The translations under genes were made by a program, and so were the position numbers. Below, one piece after another: positions 1 to 11,900 of a stretch of DNA of 64,000 bases; position 1 is the first letter of the stretch; each line of letters begins with the position of its first letter. The DNA comes from Populus alba (lineage: Eukaryota; Streptophyta; Magnoliopsida; Malpighiales; Salicaceae): assembly GCF_005239225.2 (NCBI RefSeq), contig NC_133302.1, positions 19,013,357 through 19,077,356 of the forward strand, read 5' to 3'. Below the pieces are notes generated by a model, which saw only the letters and a program-made list of their open reading frames with translations, did no database searches and was not told the origin of the DNA.

Positions 1-811
1 AATGGACATTGACTGGCATGGCCATGATTCATTCTCATCGCATTCATAACCATATTCTTATAAGGATTACTATTGTCATCTACAACTCAATGCACGTTAC
101 TAGAACTATAAGTTGACCTAACCATCATTTCTATCATGGTATTGTGAGGATCATATGGTTCTCCGTGTGCATACCAACACAGATATTTCTCCATAAGTTT
201 TTTTTTGAAAAGATGTCTCGTTACAACATCTTGATCAAGAAACTTTTCTCATATTAGATAGTGCATAATTGATAAAACCTTGAACCCCATTACAATAACT
301 TATCCTCCGCGACTCTTAGGGTAAATCCTTATACATCTATGAACGATAATCCATTACTTATATCAAACCTATATAAAAAATAATGATGACAACATATATT
401 AATTAATTACGTTAACTAAATAATTTGTAAAAATATTGATTTAGCTCAAATTTATTTAATCTATTTTAATAGTACTCTTGATTGATTATCAATTATTTAC
501 CTATATTTAAATTTCTACATATTTATTGAAAATTTCAACTCGGCAATAAAATTGACAAAATATAAAATGGACCGATTAAATAAGACATTATATATTTCAT
601 CACAAAACACCTAAGTCAAAAATTCGACATAAATTTCATCAGTTTACAAACAAATATAATTTTACAAAATCTAAAACAAACCCTAACTTCTACGAATCTT
701 AAATTCATATAACAAATTTGTATGAGAAAAAACTATCAAACAAGTAAATACCTAAACAAAATACATATAATACAAAAAAATATATAAAAAAAACATTTTA
801 AAATTGAGTTA

Positions 812-843
<32 letters not shown>

Positions 844-2054
844 CTCACTTAAAGTGGAGAATCCTCATTAAAATTTGAATCAAAACACTGATGCTGACAA
901 ACTAAATATTGTGGTGACCATATTTGTTGTGGGAGGTTGAATTGTGTTAAGAATGGGAGGAGGGTAGCTGTTTGTTGCAACAACAAAAAATGCAAAGGGA
1001 AGAATGAGAAATGATAGAAGGGGGAGGAGGGTCAATCACCAGGTTATAAATTAAATATCACCAACAGCATTATTGACGGAATAATTCTATCAAAAACTAT
1101 ATCGATCATTTTGTCAGTAAAAATGCTACATCACCGTATGATTTACCTTTTTGAATTACAATGCAAGACCCTCTGTCATTCCTTTGATATATACCGAAAT
1201 AATTTTTTGTCGGTGTTTATCGATGGATACAGGGATATAAAATTTTGTCGGTAAAGGTCATCAGAATATATTGACAAGTTTTTTCATCGATGTTTCCATT
1301 TGTATTGGTAAATTTTCTAGTAATGTCTTATACGAGTTTATTATTTGTTTTACATTGTAAAAGTGTTTTTTTTAAAAAAATTAAATTTTTTATTTTATTT
1401 TTTGCTTCAAATTTGTGTGTTTTTTAATTATTTTGATGTAGTGATATCAAAAATAAATTTTTAAAAAATTATTTTAATATATCTTTAAATAAAAAATAAT
1501 TTAAAAAACAATCATTATCACAATAACAAACGAGTTCATATTATTAAACATTTATTTATACAGTCTACTGTTGTGGACTCTTGATGTTTGGTAACCTAAG
1601 AAGATAATGGGCGCAGGTAATAATGTAGAGGTAGATTAGGTGCCTGCCATGTGAACCAACCTCTCAAGTCTCAATGAACAATATATTTAGCAGCCACCAT
1701 GGACTCAAGATTTTGATTCTTTTATATTGATGACCATAAACAAATACTATATATTAAGGAGTTAAACCCAATGCTGCATTAATGCTGATCTCTTCATATT
1801 TCTTGTTCGGAAATTGTAGTCACACCGATGGTAAAATAAACGATTAATTAAAAATGGAAGCTGTTCTCTTTTATATCCACTCCCATGTGGATCTGGATCT
1901 TTAGGGAAATGTTTGAAATTAAAAATATATTAATTTGATTTTTTTTTAAAATATATATGTATTTTTAAAAACACAATTTTAAATACAAAAACAAATTATT
2001 AGTATAAAGGGTGTTAATTCTAAAAACAAAAGAATTTTGATTCATTGTTTTTTT
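1..2054. other. AT-rich intergenic DNA
   Basis: No open frame here resembles a gene on either strand. It holds a GA microsatellite (811-837) and an AT-rich dispersed repeat at about 1345-1545. That repeat has runs such as ttttaaaaaa and tttaatatatct, and the same pattern recurs near 11.1, 11.8, 14.5, 17.2, 22.2, 29.4, 43.8 and 62.8 kb. The rest is unremarkable. Confidence 0.6.
811..837. repeat. (GA)n microsatellite
   Basis: An uninterrupted GA dinucleotide run of about 13 units lies in intergenic DNA. It is likely to vary in length between individuals. No function is implied. Confidence 0.95.
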
Positions 2055-2190
2055 ATTAACGTAGGTGTCCGAGCTAGCTTGAACGTACCATGATTAATCT
2101 CACGAACCCTGAAGTTAACGACTATATAAGCCTCCAGTGACTATTATATTAGCAACCACATGGCTCGAATCTAAAATTACAGGGGGAATA
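2055..2190 (+). repeat. SINE-like dispersed repeat, copy 1
   Basis: This stretch starts near attaacgtaggtgtc and includes gaagttaacgac, tataagcctccagtg and a B-box-like ggctcgaatct near the end. A diverged second copy lies at about 13453-13550, with the same order of blocks (aggtgt, aaagttaatgac, tataaaccttcagt). A tRNA-type promoter would fit a SINE, but I only see B-box resemblance and no clear poly(A) tail. Family identity is an inference. Confidence 0.45.
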
Positions 2191-4833
2191 AACCTTTTAA
2201 TTTCAAATTCTTACCATTAAACCACCTATTAAATGATTAAATTTAACCCAACTTAGATCTAACGGGTTAGTGGCCAAAACGATCTAAGTAAGTTAATACT
2301 ATTTTTTTTTTAAAATTAGTATTGTTTAAACCACACAGAGAAATTAGATGTCTTAATCCAACTGCCCTTCTTTGAAGGCATTTGGTCAATAAGTTGTGAT
2401 GAAATAATTGTCAAATTTTCGAGGCATTTCTTTTTTTAATTTCACACTAGTATTCGATTGATACAACGAATTGTCAAAACTCTGAGGTGTAAACCTGACT
2501 TTAATTAAGGTGGGCGTGGAAGCCTATGAATGACGATTTGTAACTTCATTTCATTTATATATAGATATGTCAATTCAAAGCAGCTAGCACTTTAATTTAT
2601 GGATGATCCTGGCGAAGTAGCAATTTGTTGTTTAATTAAAACCTAAACAGAGTAAACATGAGGACCTATCACAGCTCGAGCCCTCCTACTTTGACTTGTT
2701 TAACATTCATAATCATTTTTCTCAATTCTTAACCTAGCTAGCAAATCAACGGTGGCGGTGGTTGAAGAAATTTGGACCTCCACGCGCAACCATCCCCTCT
2801 TGTTTAATGAAAATTCTGGACTCCATGGAAATGGAAAAAAAGGCAAAACTAGATCACAAAGTCCCAGAAGTCAATGTCTAGGTGGCGGCACTGTACGAAT
2901 CGTGGAATGTAAGGCCTAGGAGTTTTTGACTTCCCTCGTGAATCTAGATGAGGAAAGTCAGGTGGCTCCGCTCTTTTGTCAAAGCCGGTGAAGGAAGTTT
3001 CCTGGGTCCGGCCATTTTGGTTGTTGACGAGAGGGAGGGGAACATACAACAGCCTCGGCGTTAGACAGAGGGCAGACCCCGTGGGTCGCAGCGGGGAAGA
3101 GGAAGAAATACCATAGTCCTAGCAATGTCTCAAGTGACGCTCATAGGGTTTATGAAGGAAAGACAAGCTATTGGATTGATTTCAAACTTTGATGTTGATT
3201 ATAAGGGGGTGTAATTTTAACTTGTAATTTTATCATATATTTTTAACCTCAATTCTCAAGTAATTAGGTGAGGTTTAAGAAATAATTCTATGTTACTCTT
3301 AAACGTAATTTCTCAAGTTAGAATTCTTTGGATTTAAAATTGGTATAGACCTAACATATTACTTTACGTTTAATTATTAAATTAATTAGAGAATAATAGG
3401 TTAGTTAGGTTCTAGGATTAATCTTATATTTTTCTTTAAGATGTATTGATACCAATCATTAAAGATGGCTCATGGCAGCATAATTTTTAAACTTAGTCCA
3501 ATGATCGATCTTATCCACGAATCGGGTCATGAGTTTTGACAGATCACCGAGTCAATTTCAAATTCTTTTTATAAAGCAAAATAACATCTTTTTAAAAAAA
3601 AAAAAATAGTTAACAAACTTCAACCAGATTTTTTACTGAATCTTGTCAAGTCATCAAGTCAATTTAGGTTTTTATTTATTTTATTTTTTTTTAAATTTCA
3701 ACCCTGTTCTAGCCATAGGGATTAGGTCCCAAGTTGACTGGCTGTTTTTTCTTTTTCTTTTTCTTTTCATTTTTCATTATATACATTCCATGGTCAACAG
3801 ATGGACCATAATTTCTCAAACAATTTAGAAAAAAATAATATGAATTAAATTTTAAATTGAGTTTGAAAATATTTATATTTAATCATTATATATTAAATAA
3901 GATAATTACTTTTTAAAAAAAAAAACTCATTCAGTTAGATCGGTTTAAATTAGTGTTCTTCATGTTGAGATTAAATTGCTTCCCTATTAATCATAGCTCG
4001 GTTGGTTGATGCCATGGCCCAGGTTTTGTCTAAAGTGCGTAATAATTCATGAGCCCAATTAATATGTTTAAATGTTAGGGTTTTTGCAATATGGCCTTTG
4101 GAGACCTGCCCATTCTCATGTGAGCTTTCAAAGTTTAAACAACGCCTCCTCACTGTTTTTCAGATCATTGTGTTAACTGTGCAGTCGACCGTACACCCAC
4201 GGCTCTACGGTCAGTCTCCGGCAGTTTAAGCGTCTTGTGTCCTCCGAAATTCGAGGAATCAATTCGAGGAATCTATTAGGAAGAAGAAAAAATAAAGTTT
4301 CTTAAACTTCTTTTATTTTTTATATTTTTTATGACCTTAAAAATGCCCTCTGGGATTTTGAGCTCTGGCACTTTTGGGATTGCCAAGGCGAATCCAAATT
4401 GTAAAGTGATGATGTGTGTGAAGTACAGCTCTTGTTCAAGAAAATACACACCAACAGCTGTATTGTTGAAAATGATGCAAAGGGAATCACCATTTCATTA
4501 TTATACAACGAAGGTTCTCCAAATCTTGAGAAACTTTAAGTTCATTCTAGTTATGGGTTTGCTCTTCTTTAGTTCTTTAGCTCGGACATATGGGGCCGGG
4601 AAGCTTGTCTCGTGCTTGTCACTCAACCGAAAAAATAATTGGCAAACACTAGTTCATGGACCCTCCTATGGCTGGATGACAGCTTAAAAAGTAGATCAAG
4701 ACAAAAGCAGAACACATTAGCAAAAATAGATCAGATACACAAAAAGATTCGGAGAAATTTTCCACTCGTAAAATGTGAAGGCGGTGCAGGCAGGATAGAC
4801 TTGCTTTATGCCGGCCACTCCGAGAATCCCAAA
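2191..4833. other. Intergenic DNA with a GC-richer island at about 2.7-3.1 kb
   Basis: Most of this is AT-rich and without genes. About 2740-3130 is clearly less AT-rich and has a minus-strand open frame (2849-3049, 66 codons) rich in Pro, Arg and Asp that I do not recognise. It could be an exon of a lost gene or a transposon scrap. Open frames at 4331-4687 and 4639-4845 on the plus strand show no domain or family resemblance, and I do not call them genes. Confidence 0.4.
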
Positions 4834-5678
4834 ACTGAGCCTTGACATAAATCTACTAGACTTCAAAAGCAAGAACTTACAAAAATTTACTTGATTTTCT
4901 TGATAAGAAAAGCTTCACATACAGAGATTATAACAGTAGTGGAAGATGATTCCTGGAACCTACAAAACCAATACTATGCTAAGGATGGATATTGAATGTC
5001 CTCAACTTCCCAGCAAAAAAAGCCTTTGTTTTTGCTCCAACTATTTCAGTTCTCGCTTAATCAAACTCAGCAAACTAATGTCATTGAATTAGCCATGTAA
5101 ATGCAACGAGCAAATAACTGAGCCTTGACATAAATCTAGTAGACTTCAAAAGCAAGAACTTACAAAAATTTACTTGATTTTCTTGATAAGAAAAGCTTCA
5201 CATACAGAGATTATAACAGTAGTGGAAGATGATTCCTGGAACCTACAAAACCAATACTATGCTAAGGATGGATATTGAATGTCCTCAACTTCCCAGCAAA
5301 AAAAGCCTTTGTTTTTGCTCCAACTATTTCAGTTCTCGCTTAATCAAACTCAGCAAACTAATGTCATTGAATTAGCCATGTAAATGCAACGAGCAAATAA
5401 CTGAGCCTTGACATAAATCTAGTAGACTTCAAAAGCAAGAACTTCAATTTACTTGATTTTCTTGACAAGAAAAGCTTCACATACAGAGATAATAACAGTA
5501 GTGGAAGATGATTCCTGGAACCTACAAAACCAATACTATGCGAAGGATGGATATTAAATGCCCTCAACTTCCCAGCAAAAAAGGCCTTTGTTTTTGCTCC
5601 AACTATTTCAGTTCTCGCTTAATCAAACTCAGCAAACTAATGTCATTGAACTAGCCATGTAAACGCAACGAGCAAATA
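4834..5678. repeat. Tandem triplication (about 283 bp) of the 3' end of the X8 gene
   Basis: Three head-to-tail copies lie at 4834-5116, 5117-5399 and 5400-5678. The first two are 283 bp and nearly identical. The third is 279 bp, because acttacaaaaattt is shortened to acttcaattt. Each copy starts at actgagccttgacat, except that the downstream boundary runs into the true coding exon. Read on the minus strand, each unit carries the last codons of the X8/GPI gene (ending LLVAFTWL-I/V-Q and a TGA stop) plus its 3' untranslated region. Only the third unit (nearest the gene body) joins the real coding exon. The duplicated stop and tail therefore lie downstream of the functional stop. Confidence 0.9.
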
Positions 5679-7004
5679 ACTGGTGACCAAAGGCAGAAAC
5701 CATGTGCCAACAACCCTATTGCTGCTGCTCAAATCTGCACTATCTGGTCTCATCTGTATTGTTCCTGTTGACGAAGAAACGCTTCCATTATTCACCGATA
5801 AGCTGCATTACAAAATCCACATGTATCAATGTCTGTTCTTATAAAAAAGATTTGAATAAGTAGCAAAATGTTAAGCAATATTGTGCATGTTATTTTCAGT
5901 CCAACAGTTTTGGCCAGAAATAATCCATTATGCTGCCAAGCAACACGGGTTGTTTAAAACTTTTCTCAGCATATAATCTTGTTTCCCAAGAGACATTACA
6001 TATTCTGGATTTCTATTTGATCATCTCAGTAGCAAAATCCAGCTCCATAGAAACAAACAGAACCTAAACAAAAGCGAGTATCTTAGTCTTGTGTTTAAAA
6101 GGAGGTTTCCCAAGAAACATTACATTTTCTGTCATTCAATTTGATCATCTCAGTAGAAAAAATCAGTTCCATAGAATACTTTCCATATAAACAAACAGAA
6201 CCTACACATAAAGCAAGTAACTTGGTCTTGTGTATAAAAGGAGAACTTGACTCCATTAATGCCATTTATAGATTCTATTTTCCCAAAAGCTAAAACAAAA
6301 CTGTATTCACAAAACAAAATCAAACACCATGCTTCCAGTTTTAGTCCATTACCTGGAAGGAAATTTGCATTTATCAAAACCTGAAACCGAAAAATAAAAC
6401 ATATAATTAACTCATATCCAAATGATTAACATGATTAACATATTAAACAATAATCAACTAAATAGATTCAACATTTCCACGCTAAAACACATTGGTAAAC
6501 CCATGTTTAATCAAGAATTAGCGATGGAATAACAAAAACGTAAAAACTGCAACAAAAAATTAATCAAGATTCAAAGTTACATATCCAAAACCGCAGAAAT
6601 TAACCAGAGAAGAAACAAAAGCCAAAATTCTATTTAATAAAAAAGATAAAAAGTAACTAATTACTCGGATTCAAAGAAGTGAGAGCAGCAGTGTTGCTGA
6701 AGTAACAAGCATCATCAGTCAATCCATTCTTTAAGTAATAATCATTAAAAGCCCAAGAAGCTGTTCTCTGAATATCACTAGAATCATAGCACGGCCCTCC
6801 TTGTTGTATTGGTCCACAATTAGCCCCGCCTGGTCCGCATGCCCAATCAATAGATTCTTGCAGTGCCTGATCAGCCGCGTTGTTCTTGGCTACACACCAT
6901 AGATCCCTTGGCGCTATACCCTTCTGGGCCCTCAAACACTCTGGCAGTGACAAAGCCACTAGAAGTGGCAATACACAGAGAAAAGAAGAATAGATTTTAG
7001 ACAT
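5643..7004 (-). CDS. PDCB5: X8-domain, GPI-anchored plasmodesmata callose-binding protein (PDCB5-like)
   Basis: The assembled CDS is join(5643..5802, 6353..6380, 6665..7004) on the minus strand, 528 nt, 175 residues. Residues 1-26 are a signal peptide. The X8 (CBM43) domain spans about 35-121 with six cysteines at 37, 56, 63, 72, 100 and 118, and motifs WCVAK, WACG and GPIQ. A Ser-rich linker follows, then a hydrophobic tail (about 153-175) typical of a GPI-attachment signal. X8 proteins of this type bind callose (beta-1,3-glucan) at plasmodesmal cell walls. Splice sites are GTAATT / TTTCAG, then GTAATG / ATGCAG. The 28-nt middle exon supplies the sixth cysteine (DKCKFPS), and without it the first exon reads straight into a stop. 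The symbol rests on the X8-GPI layout plus synteny with At3g58100, so a different PDCB/X8 paralogue is possible. Confidence 0.85.
5981..6243. repeat. Tandem duplication inside intron 2 of the X8 gene
   Basis: Two diverged copies lie at 5981-6104 and 6105-6243. Both start gtttcccaaga, share ttgatcatctcagtag and acaaacagaacct, and end cttgtgt-taaaaggag. The second copy has a small insertion (tactttccat). This duplication is clearly older than the 3' triplication of the same gene. Confidence 0.8.
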
Positions 7005-7064
7005 GTTTCTGGGCAGAGAAAATCAGAACTCTCAGTGGATAATTTAAAGGTGGTGATTTTGGAG

Positions 7065-7075
7065 CATATTTAAAG
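7065..7075 (-). promoter_or_regulatory. TATA-like box of the X8 gene
   Basis: CTTTAAATATG on the minus strand lies about 60 bp upstream of the start codon at 7004, the right spacing for a TATA element with a short leader. This is position and sequence only. No transcription start is known. Confidence 0.35.
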
Positions 7076-8260
7076 AGGGGAGTAGAGAGGAAATGAAAGG
7101 GAAATAGTAACTGTTTCGAAGAGGGAATTACTGAAAGAGGAAAATGAAAGGAGAGGATTAAAGTAACTGCTTTTAAGTGGGAATTCGAAGAGAAAAGAAA
7201 TGAAAGGAAAGTAACCGTTTTGAGATGGGATTTGGAGGGTTTTTATTCAAGTGGAAGATGGAAATGTTACCGTTGGAGGGTCGAGGAGAGATCCAAGAAC
7301 CAGACAGAGAGAGAGAGGAGGGAGGGAGGGAGGGATGGCGATAGCGAGTGTTGAAGGGTACTTCTTTAGTGATAAATGATGGATGTGTTCGTGTCTTGGA
7401 ATCTTTAATATTATTACAAAAAGCCTCTGGTGACTGCTGTCTTTGGGGATAATCAACTATTAATATACTAATTTTATACCCTTTTCACAATTAAATATAT
7501 AAGCTTTATTTTATTTTTTTAGAATATTGATTTTTTTTAAAAAAAATTCAATTGAAGTATCAATTTTTTTGTTTTTTTGATCACCTCATTCACCCTTGAA
7601 TTAATGGTATTACTTTAACTTATATTTTGTAAAAATCGAGTACATGAATGTTAATATTTTTTATTATATTCCATCAAAGTTTTTTATTGTTTCATTCAAG
7701 GACTTTTATAATTAACTAGGTTCCTTTAATTAAGTAATTTCTTAATATGATATCTCTATCATGATCTCATCAACTTTTTATTTATATTGCAATCATATGT
7801 TAATCGTTTATCTTTTTTTTGTTCTTTTTTTTTAAATCGTTTTTCATGTTAGAATAATCTATTGCTATCATATGATATCCGCAAATGCTAGCAAGAATTT
7901 TGGGTACACTACGAAACTTTTTTTTCCCTACCCTAAGAAACTTGAAAAGGAGAAACAAATTAGCCTACTAAAGCCATATATATTAAAAAATAAAAATTCT
8001 ACTTAAACGTTTAAGTTAATTAAAATAATTTTTTAATAAAATATAATAACTTTGATAATTAAACGACCATAAGTTTAATTATATCAGAACTAACATAGCT
8101 CATACAATTCAGACATTATTAACTTTTGTTTATAAAAATATTTTTATCTAAAAAATATTAAACTGATATTTTTAAAATATTTTTTATGATTTTAACTTGT
8201 TAATATAAAAAAAATATTTAAAAATATCATTTTTAATATATTTTTAATTAATAATTAGTT

Positions 8261-8261
<1 letters not shown>
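7076..8261. other. Intergenic DNA, purine-rich then AT-rich
   Basis: From about 7080 to 7345 the plus strand is a run of GA-rich DNA (gaggagggagggaggg and related), lying upstream of the X8 gene. CT/GA-rich tracts are common in plant promoters and leaders. The remainder to 8261 is AT-rich with no gene. Confidence 0.45.
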
Positions 8262-8311
<50 letters not shown>

Positions 8312-8345
8312 GGATCCCGACTAATCCAGTTCCTGCACCCTTAGG
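8262..8345 (-). repeat. TA microsatellite, 28-base A tract and SINE-like 3' tail
   Basis: On the minus strand the order is GGATTAGTCGGGATCC, then about 28 A residues, then about 11 TA units. A short unique 3' segment followed by a poly(A) tract is what the end of a SINE or another LINE-mobilised insert looks like. The element itself is truncated to a few dozen bases and abuts the ketoacyl-CoA synthase fragment. The insertion reading is an inference. Confidence 0.5.
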
Positions 8346-8915
8346 AGGTGACTCTTTTCCAGAATACCAATTTGGACCTATGGATTCTGTGCTCACAACA
8401 ATTGCAGATGAATTCCTGTATGTCTTGAACAATTGCTTGACTAAATCAACCGCTACCACAACACTTGCACTGCACTCCATTCGAGAGAGATTGAATGCCT
8501 TGATGTCCTTCCTCATCTTGTAACGGTTTATTACTCGAGCTGTTAGAGAGGGAGCTGGGGAGAACAGAGAGACTGAAGCGACAATAATATCAATCTCTGA
8601 TGGAGAAACTCCTGTCTTAGCAAGGAGCTCGTCAAGAGTATCAAAAATGGCATCATCCATGTCCAAAAGTGCATCCATAAGAGATGCAGATTCCTCTCTT
8701 CCTTCTATGACATTCCTCGGGCAATAAGTTTCTTCTCCAACGCCAGAACTAACCATAGTTTTAAAAGAAACCTGTATTCTTCTATTCCCAGACTATCGTT
8801 TCGTAAAACAATTTTAGCACAAGATCCAGTATCAAGCTTTCGGTCCCCAGCGGCTTTATGGCACTGATAGCTTAGCAGAGAACAACGTTGGTCTCTCTTT
8901 AGGTACGCCAACTTA
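8346..8915 (-). pseudogene. 3-ketoacyl-CoA synthase (KCS) pseudogene fragment
   Basis: Two minus-strand frames together read as a piece of a very-long-chain fatty-acid elongase condensing enzyme (FAE1/CUT1 family). About 8915-8760 gives YLKRDQRC, KLDTGSCAKIVLRN and LGIEEYRFLLK. About 8756-8350 gives VSSGVGEETYCPRNVI, SEIDIIVASVSLFSP, NLSRMECSASVV and NWYSG. The switch falls at 8757-8765, where TTTTAAAACTATG lacks one A compared with the family reading LLKTMVSSG. A functional KCS is about 500 residues with a Cys-His-Asn triad. Here the N-terminal membrane segments and everything after NWYSG, including His and Asn, are missing. No introns are visible, but many KCS genes have few or none, so retroposition is not proven. 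Confidence 0.85.
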
Positions 8916-11900
8916 CAAAGCTTGGAGATAGCATGGTATAATAGTAGCTTGCCAAGAACAACTCCATAATAACAAAAAGGAAAAGGCTGTGGATTGCGTT
9001 TCAAGAGATACAAAGGTTTTCTTCAATTTTTCAAGATAATATCTACTTAGAAATTTCAAAATAGTTGAGACATTATACATAAACGTAAGTGTAGAACAGG
9101 TGACGATAGACCATGATCTACTTATACTGTTTCATAATACGATTCACATGATGAGCTCAGAGTTCATCAGAAAAGTTAGGGCATAATTAAGTGTTTTACA
9201 CCCAAGAAATCCATTTTTAAGCATTTTGTTTTAAAAAAAAAAAAACAAGTTAGGCCCCAGTTTATAAACTAGGTTTATTCCTCTATTTTTTTTAAAAACT
9301 CAACTAAAGCCTGAAAAACTAAAATAACTTAAAAATCTAAAAAATCAACCTGAAATACCCAAAAACTTTTCAAAATCCAAATATGATATTTTCAAGCAAT
9401 TTTAAAGATGAAATAATACACCTTATTGGTAAATTCATCTCATTTATTGGAACTCATGGATACTAACAATCGACTATTGTAGTGATTAAAAAAGTTGTCA
9501 ATCGATATTTTCTCTTTCTATAACTATAAACTAATGATTTTCTTTCTCCTATCATAAGCCAAATGATCAAAAAAAAAAGAAATGAAATTTTAGATCAAAA
9601 GTGAAACTTTGAGATAATTAAAATGAATGGAAAATGGATATGTTGAAAACTTAAAAGGATCCAAGTAAATTTTTTTAGTCAATTTTAAAAAGATTACCAA
9701 TTTCCTATGTGTTTTTTATATTGGTCCTCTATTTTTAATTTATCCCTCTTTAATAAAATAGAAGCACTTTGTCATCAATTTGGCATAGATAGATGCAATT
9801 GATGAGAAACAAAGTTTGAGATAAAAAAAAAAAAAAATCCAATGTGGCAGAGTCATTAATGTGAATTGTCAGGGAAGCTTATGAATGGCACGGGGAACAA
9901 TAATTTCTCTTCAGGCCTTTTAATGTTTGTTTTAATAAGATGTGGATTTTCCAAACCAAAGTTATTAAAGTAGGTTAGGTTCATAACTCGGATCAATTTT
10001 TTTTATATATAACTAAAAATCAAACCAAATTTTCAAGTTTTTTTAAAAAAGTTAACACCATCTTTATATATATAAATCAAACATTTAATTTAATTTAAAA
10101 TTCAACCTATCGGGCTAAGGTTAGGTCAACTTACGAGTCTAATTTGATGAGCCTATCAAGTTGGATCGGGACAAGTTTAATAAGTTCAATTACTTTCAAA
10201 CAAAGGATTATACTAAAGTCATTTAGATATTTGTAGCCAAAGAAATCGTTATATAACTATCTTATCTATCCAATTATCTATAATTAAGGGAAAATTAGTT
10301 ATAATTTAATTGATTTTACACTTTTTTAAAAAATTATAATTTATATCTTAGATCAATAAATTTTTAAATTAAATAAAAATACCTAACAATTCCTTTTTAT
10401 AATATATTAAAAACTCAAACAGAAGACAGATAAAAAAATTTCTCTCTTCTCAAAATACAATTTCTCTTTCTTCAAGTATCATTTTTTTTTTTTTTCATAA
10501 CAATCTAAACCGAAATTAAAATCTAGTGTTTTAATCGAATTTTTCTCTTCTTGCACTATTGGGAATCTCTCTTTTTTTTTGAAAAAAAGAAGAACAATTA
10601 GCTATGTTTTTTCAAAAGCCTTGAAAAAACCTCAAATTAAAGCTTAAGAAAAAACCTTAATTTTTTTAATCTTTTCGATTTGTTGGTTAAAGGAAATTGA
10701 TTCCAAGCAAAACCATAAATACTCATTCTTTGAGAAAGTCCAAACATTTTTGTGGAAAATATTTCAATCATCTCTTTAATTCTTCGTAAATCCATCTCTT
10801 ATTCATTACTTCAAGAGAAATTCAAACATCTAGTTATGGTGAGTTCATTTCTTGCTTGTAATTGTTGTTCGTTCATTATGTTTCAAAGGAGAAATGGGTT
10901 TTTAGCAAGCAATGGGTATAAATACTCATATTTTGAAGGTGCTAGTTTAGGGCTTCTTTATTCGCTGGACTTGGGTCGCTTGGTGGTGGGCGTGCACCTA
11001 GTTTATTTGGAGTTCAGTGACAATGGAGTTTAGTATCTTGTTTTGGTAGCGTGTGGTTATTTATTTTTTAAATAATTTTTCATGTTAAAATACATATTAG
11101 TGATATTTTTTTATTTTTTAAAAATTATTTTTGACATTAACACATTAAAATGATTTGAAAATACTAAAAACATATTAATTTGAAGTTAATAAAAAAAAAT
11201 AAAAAAAAATTTTAAATTTTTTTTAAAAATTATTTTTGAAACGCAGAAATAAACAGGTAAGTCCGACTAGATTGTGGGTTTGTGAAGTTATGGGTTTATT
11301 AAAACGTTAAAAAAATATTTAAAAAAATAAATTAAATAATAAAAAAAATAATTTTTTTTTAAAGTATTATTTTGAAAAAAGAAGAACATGGACGAATTGG
11401 ACGAACATAACATCAAATTAATGTATCCTGAATGTTAAGAAAAGCCACAATTTTCACATTCCAGCAGCGTGTGTCGTACAAGAATTACTCGCTCTATAAT
11501 CTAAAGAGAGATCTCTCTATCTCTTTTCTGTAAGGACACTGGCCTTTCTGTCAACGATTCCTTCTTTAGAAGGGCAGTGGCGCACGGGGAGGAGGACCAA
11601 GCGTTGGTTCTTAAGGATGTGGAGCCTTCTTGTCTTTTTCTAGAGTGTTGCTGGGGTTGGTTGGTCTGTCAAGTGGAGGTCATAAGTGGCTTAGATGACT
11701 CTGGCCCGTTTAGAAGGTGTTCGGTCCCTTCGTGGTCTGAAAAAACGAATCTAGATTTTAGATTTTAAGTAGTGTTTTAAAAATATTTTAAAAAAAAAAT
11801 TAAAATTTTTTATTTTTTATTTTAAATTAATAATTTTTTAATGTTTTTTAAATTATTTTGATATGTTAATGTTAAAAATAATTTTTTAAAAAAATATTAT

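Noticed and set aside
4331..4845. Two overlapping plus-strand frames of 118 and 68 codons
   Set aside because: No domain, no codon signal I can see and no splice context. Probably chance in a slightly GC-richer stretch.
5364..5567. 67-codon minus-strand frame ending LLVAFTWLIQ
   Set aside because: It is the duplicated 3' end of the X8 gene read through the neighbouring repeat copy, not a separate gene.
6150..6377. 75-codon minus-strand frame
   Set aside because: It lies in intron 2 of the X8 gene, starting in the micro-exon area, and has no protein features.
11577..11768. 63-codon plus-strand frame in a GC-richer island
   Set aside because: No ATG context, domain or splice support. I kept the island as an observation but not as a gene.
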